A DNA stretch of 64,000 bases from Pseudohalocynthiibacter aestuariivivens (GCF_011040495.1 NZ_CP049040.1:62001-126000), one strand, 5' to 3'. Positions 25,600 to 35,377 are shown, counted from the stretch's first letter. Made by a program: numbers and translations. The notes: generated by a model from the letters alone, not told the origin.

Positions 25600-27048
25600 C
25601 TAGCGACCATGTTTCAATGGGTTCTTGAGGTAATCGGCTGGGTCGAGATCGCGGTAGTCTTCGGAATAATGATCTGCGGCCTGAGGGAAATCCGTACCCA
25701 GCACGACCGTCGCGTCATAGCCGACTTTGGTGGTGACCTTGCCGTGCTTTTCCTCTTCGTCCAGATAGTAGCCGCTGGGATCCTCCATGTAGCCGCGCAC
25801 GTTGGGCACGACAACCAAATCGCGATCGCCTTGGAACCGCGTCGCCAATGCCCACAGAACGCGCTTGGGATCGCAGATGTCGATATCGTCATCGACGACA
25901 ATAGCATGTTTGATGAACATGTCCGAAGCCAGTGCGAAAAGAAGGGCGCGACGCGAGTCGCCGTTGTGGATCTTCTTCATCGAGATCACCGCGATCATCC
26001 CAGCCCCGTCAAGCATAATATGAACCGAAGTAATCCCGGCGACGAGGGCCTTCAGGCGCTGCAGCAGGCTGACCTCGCGGCCCGGATGTAGCCACAAGGC
26101 GCGGTGATCCGTGTGGACCGGATGGATATCGGCATAGATCGCATCCTTGCGGCGCGTGATCGCATCGACCTGGATGAAGTTCGCCTTCGGGTCCGACCCA
26201 TAATAATATGAGAATTCGCCGTAGGGTCCTTCGGCCGCCGTTTTACCGGGTATGATCCGGCCTTCGATTACGATCTCGGCGTCTGACGGCACGATCAGGG
26301 AATTCGTCACACTTTTTGCTACACTGACCGATCCGCCGGCGTGCAAAGTGCCCGCTACATCGTAGAAGTCACGCGAAACATGCACCTTGGCCTGAGATGC
26401 TAAAAAAATGACGGGATCCGCGCCGACCACAATCGCGCATTCGATCTCGACGTTATTTTCCTTGCCATGCGCCATGATCCGTCCCAGATCATGGCCTGGG
26501 TCGACGCTGACGGACAGCGTGTTCTTCCCCTGCAGCATCAGACGATATATTCCGCCGTTGATTGACCCAGTCGCAGGATCGCGTGCTAGAAGTACGCCGG
26601 AACTGATATATTTCCCGCCCTGTTGCGCCACGTGAATGCCGATCGGCAGGGAGGTCAGATCGACCTGGTCTCCTTCTTCAATCACTTCTTGGACTTCGGC
26701 GATCTCAACGAGTCGTGTTTCCCCCCTGTTGTTGAGCCGATCCGAGAACACATCCAGCGTCGTCGAGGGCGAGGTGTCAGCGTCGAGGCCTAGCGACATA
26801 GCCAGTCGGGCTTTGCAGCCGTAGAGATTCAGCAGGACCGGCATGTCATGGCCCGAAACCGCCGTGAACAAGACTGCCCTGTCGTCAGAGTATTCCATCT
26901 TCTTTACGATGGTGCCCATTTGGTAATCGGCTTCAACCTCGCGCTCGACGATGGCGATGCCCTGTCCAGGCGTCTTTTCGAGGGTCTGCAGAAACCGGCG
27001 TAAACCGGTTGTTTCACCCGCCAACAGGGCACTGCTTTTATCCGTCAC
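25600..27048 (-). CDS. UbiD family prenyl-FMN-dependent decarboxylase
   Basis: A 482-residue enzyme. Prenyl-FMN binding is indicated by SINGGIYRLMLQGKNTLSV, and the catalytic acid network by AEGPYGEFSYYYG with the following Asp-rich segments. I chose the GTG at 27048 (VTDKSSALL) because AGGAGA lies 6 bases upstream; the frame is open to 27111. The family reversibly (de)carboxylates aromatic, heteroaromatic or alpha,beta-unsaturated acids. With UbiX behind it and an aldehyde dehydrogenase in front, a pathway aldehyde to acid to decarboxylated product is plausible (inference). Confidence 0.9.
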   Translation of the reverse strand: MTDKSSALLAGETTGLRRFLQTLEKTPGQGIAIVEREVEADYQMGTIVKKMEYSDDRAVLFTAVSGHDMPVLLNLYGCKARLAMSLGLDADTSPSTTLDVFSDRLNNRGETRLVEIAEVQEVIEEGDQVDLTSLPIGIHVAQQGGKYISSGVLLARDPATGSINGGIYRLMLQGKNTLSVSVDPGHDLGRIMAHGKENNVEIECAIVVGADPVIFLASQAKVHVSRDFYDVAGTLHAGGSVSVAKSVTNSLIVPSDAEIVIEGRIIPGKTAAEGPYGEFSYYYGSDPKANFIQVDAITRRKDAIYADIHPVHTDHRALWLHPGREVSLLQRLKALVAGITSVHIMLDGAGMIAVISMKKIHNGDSRRALLFALASDMFIKHAIVVDDDIDICDPKRVLWALATRFQGDRDLVVVPNVRGYMEDPSGYYLDEEEKHGKVTTKVGYDATVVLGTDFPQAADHYSEDYRDLDPADYLKNPLKHGR

Positions 27049-27114
27049 AATAGTTCTCCTTCTGGTTCGTGAGCAGCCTTGCTCATCCGACATATCCGAG
27101 CGCAGGATCACGCG

Positions 27115-28748
27115 GCCCTTTTGTCAGCGTGTGGCGATGTTCAGCATGACATGCTTGACCATCGTGTAATCCTCGAGCGAGTACATGGATTGATCCTTGC
27201 CATGTCCAGATTTCTTGGTGCCCCCGTGAGGCATCTCGGCGGCCATGGTGAAGTGGTCGTTGAGCCAGACGGTGCCATAGGACAATTCTCGCGCCGCGCG
27301 GAACAGTTTGCCAGCGTCGCGCGACCAGACCGATGCGGTCAGGCCGTAATCGCTATCGTTAGCCCAGCTCAGCGCCTCAGCCTCGTCGGTGAAGGTCTGC
27401 ACGGTGGCCACTGGACCGAAGATCTCGCGCTGGACAATTTCTGAGGTCTGCGCCGGATCAACGACGACCGTGGGCTCGACGAAATAGCCGCGCTCGCCGG
27501 TGGCGGACCCGCCGGTGGCGACTTCGGCACCGGCCTTGGCGGCGCGCTCGACGAAGCCCAGAACACGGCGGCGCTGCGCCTCGGAGATCACCGGTCCCAT
27601 CTCGACGCCGGCGACCTCGGGCTCCCCCACCTTCAGTCCATCGACCATCGCGATGTACGCGTCAAGGAAATGGTCGCGCGCACCTTTCTGCACCATGATC
27701 CGGGTGGCCGCCGTACAATCCTGACCGGCGTTCCAGAAGGTACCGACGCGCAGACCTTCGATCACGGCTTCGATATCAGCGTCCTCATAGACGATCACCG
27801 GCGCGTTGCCGCCCAGCTCCAAGTGCAGTCGCTTGAGTGTGTCGGCGCTGTTCTTCGTGATCAACTTGCCGGTATTGACGTCGCCGATCAGCGAGACCAG
27901 CGCGATGTCGTTGTGGCGCACCAGCGCGTCTCCGGCGCTCTGGCCATAGCCGGTGACGATGTTGAGCGCGCCTTTGGGAAAGATGTCGGCGGCCAGCTCA
28001 GCTAGCCGCAGAGAGGTTAGTGGCGTCAGTTCCGAAGGCTTCAGGATAGTGGCGTTGCCCCCCGCCAAGGCAGGTGCGATGGCCAGTGCGGCCATCATCA
28101 TAGGGTAGTTCCAAGGTGTGATCTGGCCGCAAATCCCGATTGGGTCACGGCGGATGAACGAAGTGCGGTCCTCGGCGTATTCGCCCGCCGCCTTACCCTC
28201 GAGATTGCGCGCGGCCCCGGCAAAGAAGCGCAGCGTGTCCGAGGAATGTGCCACCTCCATCAGCGCCGCCTCTCGGTTGCGCCCGGTGTTGCGCGATTCC
28301 AGATCCGCAAGGTAGGCGCTATCCGCATCGATCGCATCGGCGAAGTCCAACAGCATCCCCGCCCGTTTCGAGGGGGTCAGTCGCCGCATTGCATCAAATC
28401 CCATTTGCGCGGCCTTGACAGCCTTAGCAATATCCTCGGCCCCGGCGTCGGGGATGTTGGCAATCACCTCGCCGGTAGCCGAACCGCGCACCTCGATGGG
28501 GGGACGGTTGTAATCGATCCACTCACCGCCGACGAAATTCCTGCCATTGATAATGCCCGTGTCATTCATCTTCATCGTTGCCAATCCTGCTTTTCCTGAA
28601 CTGCCCCCGTCGCGCCAAGCACCGCCCGGCGCGCCATGCTTGCGCGCCGCCTTTGCCGGCGGGCCGCTTCGACACGGACCATACCATCCATCCGAACAGG
28701 GAAAAGTCGGCCTTTCTGAACCCATGATTAGACGCAACCTAAGCCCGC
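27115..28748. repeat. 1634-bp direct repeat, copy A
   Basis: The same sequence recurs at 30519-32152 with an identical predicted protein. It begins nine bases past the aldehyde dehydrogenase stop (GCCCTTTTGTCAGCG) and ends at AACCTAAGCCCGC, well upstream of its start. The bases outside differ at once on both sides. Confidence 0.95.
27124..28575 (-). CDS. Aldehyde dehydrogenase, copy A
   Basis: A 483-residue NAD(P)-dependent enzyme resembling the betaine-/aminoaldehyde dehydrogenase branch. Motifs are ITPWNYPMMMAALAIAPALA, general base Glu253 in LELGGNAP and nucleophile Cys287 in NAGQDCTAATR. The frame is open to 28737, but the ATG at 28575 (MKMNDTGIINGRNFVGGEW) gives the family N-terminus and follows AGGATTGGCAACG. 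Its product is identical to copy B at 30528-31979. It lies upstream of ubiD on the same strand. Confidence 0.92.
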   Translation of the reverse strand: MKMNDTGIINGRNFVGGEWIDYNRPPIEVRGSATGEVIANIPDAGAEDIAKAVKAAQMGFDAMRRLTPSKRAGMLLDFADAIDADSAYLADLESRNTGRNREAALMEVAHSSDTLRFFAGAARNLEGKAAGEYAEDRTSFIRRDPIGICGQITPWNYPMMMAALAIAPALAGGNATILKPSELTPLTSLRLAELAADIFPKGALNIVTGYGQSAGDALVRHNDIALVSLIGDVNTGKLITKNSADTLKRLHLELGGNAPVIVYEDADIEAVIEGLRVGTFWNAGQDCTAATRIMVQKGARDHFLDAYIAMVDGLKVGEPEVAGVEMGPVISEAQRRRVLGFVERAAKAGAEVATGGSATGERGYFVEPTVVVDPAQTSEIVQREIFGPVATVQTFTDEAEALSWANDSDYGLTASVWSRDAGKLFRAARELSYGTVWLNDHFTMAAEMPHGGTKKSGHGKDQSMYSLEDYTMVKHVMLNIATR

Positions 28749-28828
28749 ACCGTATCGCGGCTGCCGTAGCGCGGGGCGTTCAAGAAGCAGGATAGGGTAG
28801 CCAGGTGCCGTACTTCTCGCGCCAAGTA

Positions 28829-29203
28829 TCAGATATCCTTGTGATCCACGAAAATCTTCATTACAATTGTCCACTTCCCGTCATCCTTAATGAGCGAAAG
28901 ATAATCGGTGAAATTCTCGCCGAAGCAAACGACGCGGAACTTTGCTACGGCGGCGGTGCCTGTGATATCCACCATTTCGAATTCTGCCTCGTAGACGGCA
29001 CCCGGACTGAGCGGGTTTTCGGGCTTCACCGAGGTGACAAAGGTATCGCGATCGAAAAACTCGTACTCGCCATTGTAGTGTCCCGCCTGGTGAGCCTTGG
29101 GGTGCATCGCCGACCTGATCCGCTCGGGTTGATCGTAAATCACTCCTTCGAAATAGTCTCGGACAACCGATTTTATGGCTTCTTCTTCTGATACCTGGGT
29201 CAT
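28829..29203 (-). CDS. SnoaL/NTF2-like small protein
   Basis: A 124-residue protein with the NTF2-like cone fold pattern: an N-terminal helix (VSEEEAIKSVVRDYFEGV), the loop HPKAHQAGHYNGEYEFFDRD and alternating C-terminal strands (FRVVCFGENFTDYLSLIKDD, then WTIVMKIF). Members serve as isomerases, cyclases or ligand binders; no catalytic set can be assigned. The start at 29203 follows AAAGGA; an ATG at 29218 is an alternative. It sits between the FAD oxidoreductase and aldehyde dehydrogenase copy A. Confidence 0.7.
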   Translation of the reverse strand: MTQVSEEEAIKSVVRDYFEGVIYDQPERIRSAMHPKAHQAGHYNGEYEFFDRDTFVTSVKPENPLSPGAVYEAEFEMVDITGTAAVAKFRVVCFGENFTDYLSLIKDDGKWTIVMKIFVDHKDI

Positions 29204-29234
29204 GTTCAATCCTTTCATTTCATTGATGTTTGTT

Positions 29235-30506
29235 TCAGGGCCTTACCGCTCTACCGCTTTTCTGAAAGCGTTCCAGCGACAGTGGGGTGAGGTCGATGTC
29301 TGATGTCTTGCCATGGGCGAGTGTGGCCAGGATCTCGCCTACCTTAGGGCCTAGACAGAAACCATGTCCGTTGAAACCCGTCGCTACGAGTAATCCGTCG
29401 ATGTTTTGAACGCCGCCGATTGCGGGAAGCATATCAGGCAGGGTGTCTATATAGCCTGCCCAACTTGACGTAATCTTCAAATCCGCTAATGCTGGCAAAT
29501 ATTTGGCGACCTCACTTTGCGCCATATTAAGGCGGTTGGAATCGGGTGGTACGCAGTCGCTGGTCGGGGCGATATCGCCCATTGGTGGCGGCGTCTTACC
29601 ACTCATGAACTGGCGCAGTGGCGACAGATAATTAACCCGGATTGTATCGGTATTATCCTTCCTGAGCGCCGAATACCACTTTGCATAGCGCAGGGAATCC
29701 ATCCGCAGGTCATATTCACCTCCTAAGACCGAAAGGTGAATCGATCCGTCCGTGCTCTGCCGCAGACCAGTCGTAGGCAAGGAGGTGCAAATCGGGAATT
29801 TGCGGGGCGTGCGGCTCGTCCGCGCGATGCTGGAACGGATGATCTCCTGAGGCAGCAAAACCCCAAGCTTGCGCAATAGACGCGAAGTTCCGGCCCCGGC
29901 CGCACAGATCACGGTGGGTGCTTGGTAGAGTTCGCCCTTGGACCGGACGCCGACCACCTTGCCGCCAGCGGTTTCGATGCCCGATACAAGTTGGCCACGG
30001 ATCGCTTCAGTGCCTTCCTCGATTGCTGCGTCGAAGATTGCCCGCGTTGCCAAGCCAGGCTCGGCGCGACCATCGGTTTCGGTGAAGCTGGCGCCCTTTA
30101 TGCTTTCGTCCTGCTTGAGTAGCGGCATCTGCTTGTAGACTTCAGCCGGAGTCAAAATTTTAGTTTCAAGCCCCCGCTCTTTGGCTCGGCTCTGCCACTC
30201 GCGTTGCTTTTCGAGCTGTTTTTCCGAGTTGGCCAGCATGATACTACCACCCTGGAACCAGCCGACGGGACGCCCCAGCCTCTCCTCCAGCGACCGCCAG
30301 ATCTCGAGCGCGCCCATGGCGATGGGTAACTCCTTCATATCGCGATCCTGCTGCCGCACGAACCCTAGGCATCTGCCTGACTGCGCCGATCCCGCGGTGT
30401 CACGTTCGAATAGCAGAACCCGTTGCCTGGACTTGCTGGCAAAATACGCTGCCGAGCATCCGACGATGCCGCCGCCGATCACAATGATATCCCAATTACC
30501 TACCAT
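29235..30506 (-). CDS. DAO-type FAD-dependent oxidoreductase
   Basis: A 423-residue flavoenzyme of the D-amino-acid oxidase / sarcosine oxidase superfamily. The N-terminal dinucleotide motif is DIIVIGGGIVGCSAAYFASK, with an FAD contact in GSAQSGRCLGFVRQQ and a C-terminal GFNGHGFCLGPKVGE. Such enzymes oxidise amines or amino acids to imines. With aldehyde dehydrogenases on both sides, it may generate the aldehyde they consume (inference). It starts 12 bases before the copy B repeat edge. Confidence 0.87.
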   Translation of the reverse strand: MVGNWDIIVIGGGIVGCSAAYFASKSRQRVLLFERDTAGSAQSGRCLGFVRQQDRDMKELPIAMGALEIWRSLEERLGRPVGWFQGGSIMLANSEKQLEKQREWQSRAKERGLETKILTPAEVYKQMPLLKQDESIKGASFTETDGRAEPGLATRAIFDAAIEEGTEAIRGQLVSGIETAGGKVVGVRSKGELYQAPTVICAAGAGTSRLLRKLGVLLPQEIIRSSIARTSRTPRKFPICTSLPTTGLRQSTDGSIHLSVLGGEYDLRMDSLRYAKWYSALRKDNTDTIRVNYLSPLRQFMSGKTPPPMGDIAPTSDCVPPDSNRLNMAQSEVAKYLPALADLKITSSWAGYIDTLPDMLPAIGGVQNIDGLLVATGFNGHGFCLGPKVGEILATLAHGKTSDIDLTPLSLERFQKSGRAVRP

Positions 30507-30518
30507 ACCGTTTCTCTT

Positions 30519-32152
30519 GCCCTTTTGTCAGCGTGTGGCGATGTTCAGCATGACATGCTTGACCATCGTGTAATCCTCGAGCGAGTACATGGATTGATCC
30601 TTGCCATGTCCAGATTTCTTGGTGCCCCCGTGAGGCATCTCGGCGGCCATGGTGAAGTGGTCGTTGAGCCAGACGGTGCCATAGGACAATTCTCGCGCCG
30701 CGCGGAACAGTTTGCCAGCGTCGCGCGACCAGACCGATGCGGTCAGGCCGTAATCGCTATCGTTAGCCCAGCTCAGCGCCTCAGCCTCGTCGGTGAAGGT
30801 CTGCACGGTGGCCACTGGACCGAAGATCTCGCGCTGGACAATTTCTGAGGTCTGCGCCGGATCAACGACGACCGTGGGCTCGACGAAATAGCCGCGCTCG
30901 CCGGTGGCGGACCCGCCGGTGGCGACTTCGGCACCGGCCTTGGCGGCGCGCTCGACGAAGCCCAGAACACGGCGGCGCTGCGCCTCGGAGATCACCGGTC
31001 CCATCTCGACGCCGGCGACCTCGGGCTCCCCCACCTTCAGTCCATCGACCATCGCGATGTACGCGTCAAGGAAATGGTCGCGCGCACCTTTCTGCACCAT
31101 GATCCGGGTGGCCGCCGTACAATCCTGACCGGCGTTCCAGAAGGTACCGACGCGCAGACCTTCGATCACGGCTTCGATATCAGCGTCCTCATAGACGATC
31201 ACCGGCGCGTTGCCGCCCAGCTCCAAGTGCAGTCGCTTGAGTGTGTCGGCGCTGTTCTTCGTGATCAACTTGCCGGTATTGACGTCGCCGATCAGCGAGA
31301 CCAGCGCGATGTCGTTGTGGCGCACCAGCGCGTCTCCGGCGCTCTGGCCATAGCCGGTGACGATGTTGAGCGCGCCTTTGGGAAAGATGTCGGCGGCCAG
31401 CTCAGCTAGCCGCAGAGAGGTTAGTGGCGTCAGTTCCGAAGGCTTCAGGATAGTGGCGTTGCCCCCCGCCAAGGCAGGTGCGATGGCCAGTGCGGCCATC
31501 ATCATAGGGTAGTTCCAAGGTGTGATCTGGCCGCAAATCCCGATTGGGTCACGGCGGATGAACGAAGTGCGGTCCTCGGCGTATTCGCCCGCCGCCTTAC
31601 CCTCGAGATTGCGCGCGGCCCCGGCAAAGAAGCGCAGCGTGTCCGAGGAATGTGCCACCTCCATCAGCGCCGCCTCTCGGTTGCGCCCGGTGTTGCGCGA
31701 TTCCAGATCCGCAAGGTAGGCGCTATCCGCATCGATCGCATCGGCGAAGTCCAACAGCATCCCCGCCCGTTTCGAGGGGGTCAGTCGCCGCATTGCATCA
31801 AATCCCATTTGCGCGGCCTTGACAGCCTTAGCAATATCCTCGGCCCCGGCGTCGGGGATGTTGGCAATCACCTCGCCGGTAGCCGAACCGCGCACCTCGA
31901 TGGGGGGACGGTTGTAATCGATCCACTCACCGCCGACGAAATTCCTGCCATTGATAATGCCCGTGTCATTCATCTTCATCGTTGCCAATCCTGCTTTTCC
32001 TGAACTGCCCCCGTCGCGCCAAGCACCGCCCGGCGCGCCATGCTTGCGCGCCGCCTTTGCCGGCGGGCCGCTTCGACACGGACCATACCATCCATCCGAA
32101 CAGGGAAAAGTCGGCCTTTCTGAACCCATGATTAGACGCAACCTAAGCCCGC
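30519..32152. repeat. 1634-bp direct repeat, copy B
   Basis: Second copy of the repeat at 27115-28748, same orientation, 3404 bases further right. Its right border (CCCGC then CTTATTCACCC) is the edge of an IS1380 element. Its left border lies just upstream of the FAD oxidoreductase gene. This pattern fits a tandem duplication of 27115-30518 whose second unit was truncated by the IS. Confidence 0.95.
30528..31979 (-). CDS. Aldehyde dehydrogenase, copy B
   Basis: Identical in predicted sequence to copy A (483 residues, Glu253 and Cys287 as there). Upstream it is bordered within 175 bases by the IS1380 element, so its native promoter may be lost or replaced. It lies directly upstream of the FAD oxidoreductase on the same strand, and any transcript from it would reach that gene. 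Confidence 0.92.
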   Translation of the reverse strand: MKMNDTGIINGRNFVGGEWIDYNRPPIEVRGSATGEVIANIPDAGAEDIAKAVKAAQMGFDAMRRLTPSKRAGMLLDFADAIDADSAYLADLESRNTGRNREAALMEVAHSSDTLRFFAGAARNLEGKAAGEYAEDRTSFIRRDPIGICGQITPWNYPMMMAALAIAPALAGGNATILKPSELTPLTSLRLAELAADIFPKGALNIVTGYGQSAGDALVRHNDIALVSLIGDVNTGKLITKNSADTLKRLHLELGGNAPVIVYEDADIEAVIEGLRVGTFWNAGQDCTAATRIMVQKGARDHFLDAYIAMVDGLKVGEPEVAGVEMGPVISEAQRRRVLGFVERAAKAGAEVATGGSATGERGYFVEPTVVVDPAQTSEIVQREIFGPVATVQTFTDEAEALSWANDSDYGLTASVWSRDAGKLFRAARELSYGTVWLNDHFTMAAEMPHGGTKKSGHGKDQSMYSLEDYTMVKHVMLNIATR

Positions 32153-33909
32153 CTTATTCACCCAAATCGGCTGGACAGGTTGCGTGCGCCTGAAAGCGCT
32201 TTAGATTCAAGCTGCTATACACAAACCTTGGGCAGCTTCGGACGCACGCATGGGTGAAACGCTACAGCCAGTCACGCCCCGCTTCAACAGGTCCCTTCGG
32301 ATCGAGAGCCGAGCCCATCGGCTCACTGGAGACCCGGGCGCCGTGCTGCTGCGGGACATTCTTGAGGCCAGTGGCATCGTTGGCTGGATGACGACCCGGC
32401 TGACGGATCCGCGCCGCCGGGCGGACGTCACGCATGATCTGGCGTCCCTGATCCGCACCAGCGTGCTGCTCTCGGCTCAGGGCTGGCGCGACCATGATGA
32501 TGCCGATGCCCTGCGCCACGATCCCGCCTTCCGGCTGGCGACCAGCTCCTCGGCTGGCCTGACACCCCTGGTGTCTGACGGCGGGTTGGCGTCGCAACCG
32601 ACGCTGTCACGCTTCACCGCGATCATGGCGGAGCCCGCCAACCTGAAGGTTCTGCGCGAGGCGGTGCTGGAGCTGGCCGGCCGCGGGCTGCGCGCGGAGC
32701 GGGACGGCAAACGCGTCAAGCGCATCACCCTCGATGTCGACAGCGCCCCGATCGAGGTGCATGGCCATCAGCCGAAGGCTGAATGGAACGGCCATTATGA
32801 TGCGCGGATCTACCATCCGCTGATCACCTCGATCGCCGAGACCGGGGACATGCTCGATGCCCGGCTCCGGGCGGGGAATGTCGGCACCGCCGAGGGGACG
32901 CTCGACGTCATCCTCGACGTGGTCGACCGAGCGCAGAAAAGCCTCTGCGAGGTGGCGATGGTGCGCATTGACGCGGGCTTCCCTTCGTCGACATTGCTGG
33001 CGGGGCTGGAGGCGCGCGGGATCGATTATGTGTCCCGCCTGCGCGCCAATCCGGTGCTGGACCGGATGGCCGCGCCCTTCATGAAGCGGCCTCCGGGGCG
33101 CAGGCCGGCGGAACCGCGGATGTGGCTCCACGAGATGCGCTACCAGGCCGAAAGCTGGGCCAGGCCGCGCCGCGTGATCCTCGTGGTCAAGGAACGCGAG
33201 GGCGATCTGCTGCTCGATCGCTTCTTCCTCGTCACCTCGCTGAGCTGGACGGAGATGACCCGGCGCGAGGTGCTCGACCACTACCGCGAGCGCGGCAAGG
33301 CCGAGGGGCACATGGGCGAACTGAAGGACGTGCTGGCCCCGGCGCTGTCCTCCACCAACCGGGCGAAATCACACTGGCGCGGCCGAAAGCCCAAATCGGC
33401 GGCACTCGCGGTCGACGCCTTCGCCTGCAACGAGGTCCGCCTGCTGATTGCCCTCATGGCCTACCAGGTGATGCACATCGCCCGTCGGGAAATGGCCAAG
33501 GCAACGGGGACCGGATGGAGCCTTCGGCGCCTGCGCGAACGGGTCTTGCGGGCGGGGGCGCGGCTCGTCATCGCCGGCAGGCGCATGACCCTGACCCTCG
33601 CATCGGCGGCGGCGCCGTTCTGGGCGGCGCTATGGCCAAGGATCTCGGCACTGTCATGGGTGGACCCGTAGTCGCCATACATCCCCGAAGTGCCGGCCTG
33701 CTGAACAACGCTGCCAAGCGGCCGGTCGGGCTGCCCGACCGCCCAACCGAGGGCCCCAATAGCCAGACAAACGGGCTACCGCCGCGATGCATCAGCCACC
33801 CCGAAGCGCGCTATGGCTCGGTCCTTGCCAGATCGAGCGACCACAGAGCCACACGAAGCATGGATCGGCGTCAGATACGGCCTGCAAAGCCCCGCCATGA
33901 ATATCGTGG
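32153..33909 (+). mobile_element. IS1380-family element (right end approximate)
   Basis: The left end begins around CTTATTCACCCAAATCGGCT. The single transposase is complete. A weakly matching right end (ATGAATATCGTGGG near 33896-33909) abuts the next IS, and may have been trimmed by it. Bases 33672-33909 hold no gene that I can support. Confidence 0.75.
32250..33671 (+). CDS. IS1380-family DDE transposase
   Basis: A 473-residue protein. TSVLLSAQGWRDHDDADALR is the family's N-terminal block and SQPTLSRFTAI the HTH-like part. RITLDVDSAPIEVHGHQPKA gives the first Asp and VRIDAGFPSSTLLAGLEARG the second. The C-terminal Glu lies in YRERGKAEGHMGELKD. It is complete and appears functional. Confidence 0.92.
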   Translation: MGETLQPVTPRFNRSLRIESRAHRLTGDPGAVLLRDILEASGIVGWMTTRLTDPRRRADVTHDLASLIRTSVLLSAQGWRDHDDADALRHDPAFRLATSSSAGLTPLVSDGGLASQPTLSRFTAIMAEPANLKVLREAVLELAGRGLRAERDGKRVKRITLDVDSAPIEVHGHQPKAEWNGHYDARIYHPLITSIAETGDMLDARLRAGNVGTAEGTLDVILDVVDRAQKSLCEVAMVRIDAGFPSSTLLAGLEARGIDYVSRLRANPVLDRMAAPFMKRPPGRRPAEPRMWLHEMRYQAESWARPRRVILVVKEREGDLLLDRFFLVTSLSWTEMTRREVLDHYRERGKAEGHMGELKDVLAPALSSTNRAKSHWRGRKPKSAALAVDAFACNEVRLLIALMAYQVMHIARREMAKATGTGWSLRRLRERVLRAGARLVIAGRRMTLTLASAAAPFWAALWPRISALSWVDP

Positions 33910-35194
33910 GGGCACCTCGATTTTTGACTGTTTCTGCTCGGGTGTTGTGCTGTCAGCCGCATGAGGCGCGCGTGTTGTCAGCCGATGTCGCCTTGGAGCG
34001 CCCCAAGGCCTACGGCCCCCCGCCTTTGATGTGTTGCTTTTCCGGCCGTGCGGCCTGATTTCCGCGCCCCGGGGTCACGCCGGGCACGGGCTCAGGCGTC
34101 GCAACTGGCCGAGACGTCGCATATTGTAGGCGAGGTTCGTCATCCCGATCTTCGCCTTGGCCCGCACCATGCCAATCGTGCGCACCAGCTTGCCACCCAT
34201 GTCGTTGGCCTGCGCGCCGAAGACATGCTCGACCCGCGCGCGCACCGCGGATTTCGTCCTGTTGCTGCCCTTGGCCTGTTCGGTCAACGGCTTGCCGCGT
34301 CTGCCCTTGCGGTGGATGTGGCTCTTCAATTTCAGGGCGCGCAGCTTGGTCTCTATCTCCTCGGATCGATAGGCCGGATCCGCCCAGACACCGGCGCCGG
34401 TATTGTTCCGCGTCAACAGGTGGTCCACCGCTTGGCTGTCGTGCAGGGCGGCATCGCTGACGTGGTAGCGGCGCACGAGCTTGTGCTTGCGGTCCACATT
34501 CACGTGGTTCTTGTAGCCGTAATGGCTCTTGCCATGTTTCTTGGTCCAGCGCGCATCCACATCCTTCTGACTGCGCTTCGCTGGCTTGTCGGCCCAATCC
34601 TCGGGCACCTCTCCGTTCTTGATCGCCTTGTTCTCATCGCGCGTATTGTGATTGCGAGGCACCGGAACGATGGACGCATCCAGGATCTGGCCGCCCCGCG
34701 CGATATAGCCCTGCCGCGACAGATAGTCGTCGAACTGGTTGAACAGCGCCTCGACCATGCCCGCCTGCGCCAACGCCTCGCGATACAGCCACACCGTCTT
34801 GGCGTCCGGCACACGATCCTGCAGGCCAAGCCCAAGAAACCGCATGAACGAGAGCCGGTCGCGCACCTGGTACTCGATCTGGTCGTCGGACAGGTTGTAA
34901 AGCGCGCTCAGCACCAGCGTCTTGAACATCAGCACCGCATCCATGGGCTTGCGTCCCGCGCGCGACTTGCGCTCCGCATCGGGCTTGCGCCAGACTCGCT
35001 CCAAGGTCGGGCGAAACTCTTCCCAGGGCACGACGGCGTCGATCTCGACCAGCGGGTCCTTCTTAGCGTCCAGACTCGCGTAGCGGTCTGAAAGATCAAA
35101 GAAACCCATCTGCGTCATCGTTACACCCCAAGCCGCGGAACACCCCGGCCGTCATACCGCAGCGGCAAGGTCAGGGCAATTTTTCGAGGCGCCC
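33910..35194 (-). mobile_element. IS5-family element (about 1285 bp)
   Basis: Short imperfect terminal repeats GGGCACCTCGA (33910-33920) and TCGAGGCGCCC (35184-35194) bracket one intact transposase gene. The right flank is inside an IS66 tnpB and the left flank is IS1380 sequence, so no target duplication is expected. The exact ends are uncertain by a few bases. Confidence 0.7.
34075..35118 (-). CDS. IS5-family transposase
   Basis: A 347-residue protein. The DUF772 region is RKPMDAVLMFKTLVLSALYN. The DDE core is GGQILDASIVPVPRNHNT (Asp), TGAGVWADPAYRSEEIE (Asp) and VRARVEHVFGAQANDMGG (Glu). The N-terminus MGFFDLSDRYASLDAKKDPL is typical of this subgroup. Not the same family member as the 1507-bp IS. 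Confidence 0.92.
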   Translation of the reverse strand: MTQMGFFDLSDRYASLDAKKDPLVEIDAVVPWEEFRPTLERVWRKPDAERKSRAGRKPMDAVLMFKTLVLSALYNLSDDQIEYQVRDRLSFMRFLGLGLQDRVPDAKTVWLYREALAQAGMVEALFNQFDDYLSRQGYIARGGQILDASIVPVPRNHNTRDENKAIKNGEVPEDWADKPAKRSQKDVDARWTKKHGKSHYGYKNHVNVDRKHKLVRRYHVSDAALHDSQAVDHLLTRNNTGAGVWADPAYRSEEIETKLRALKLKSHIHRKGRRGKPLTEQAKGSNRTKSAVRARVEHVFGAQANDMGGKLVRTIGMVRAKAKIGMTNLAYNMRRLGQLRRLSPCPA

Positions 35195-35216
35195 TTAAAT
35201 GGCCTGCAATCAAGAA

Positions 35217-35322
35217 TGGGGTGATGCGCCTGGAACCTGCCCAGTTTGAAGCGCTGTTCGCGGGTTTGGATTGGCGGCGTGTACGGCCTTTGGAGGTGGC
35301 GGCTCCTGCTGCGGCGGAGTGA
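35217..35322 (+). pseudogene. IS66 TnpB C-terminal remnant
   Basis: The last 33 or so codons of TnpB: MRLEPAQFEALFAGLDWRRV followed by RPLEVAAPAAAE-stop. Everything before is missing at the IS5 junction. Confidence 0.75.
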
Positions 35323-35377
35323 CTCACTGGCACGTTTGCACGGGCCATTCTGCCCTTGTTTTGTTATGGGAACAGGC

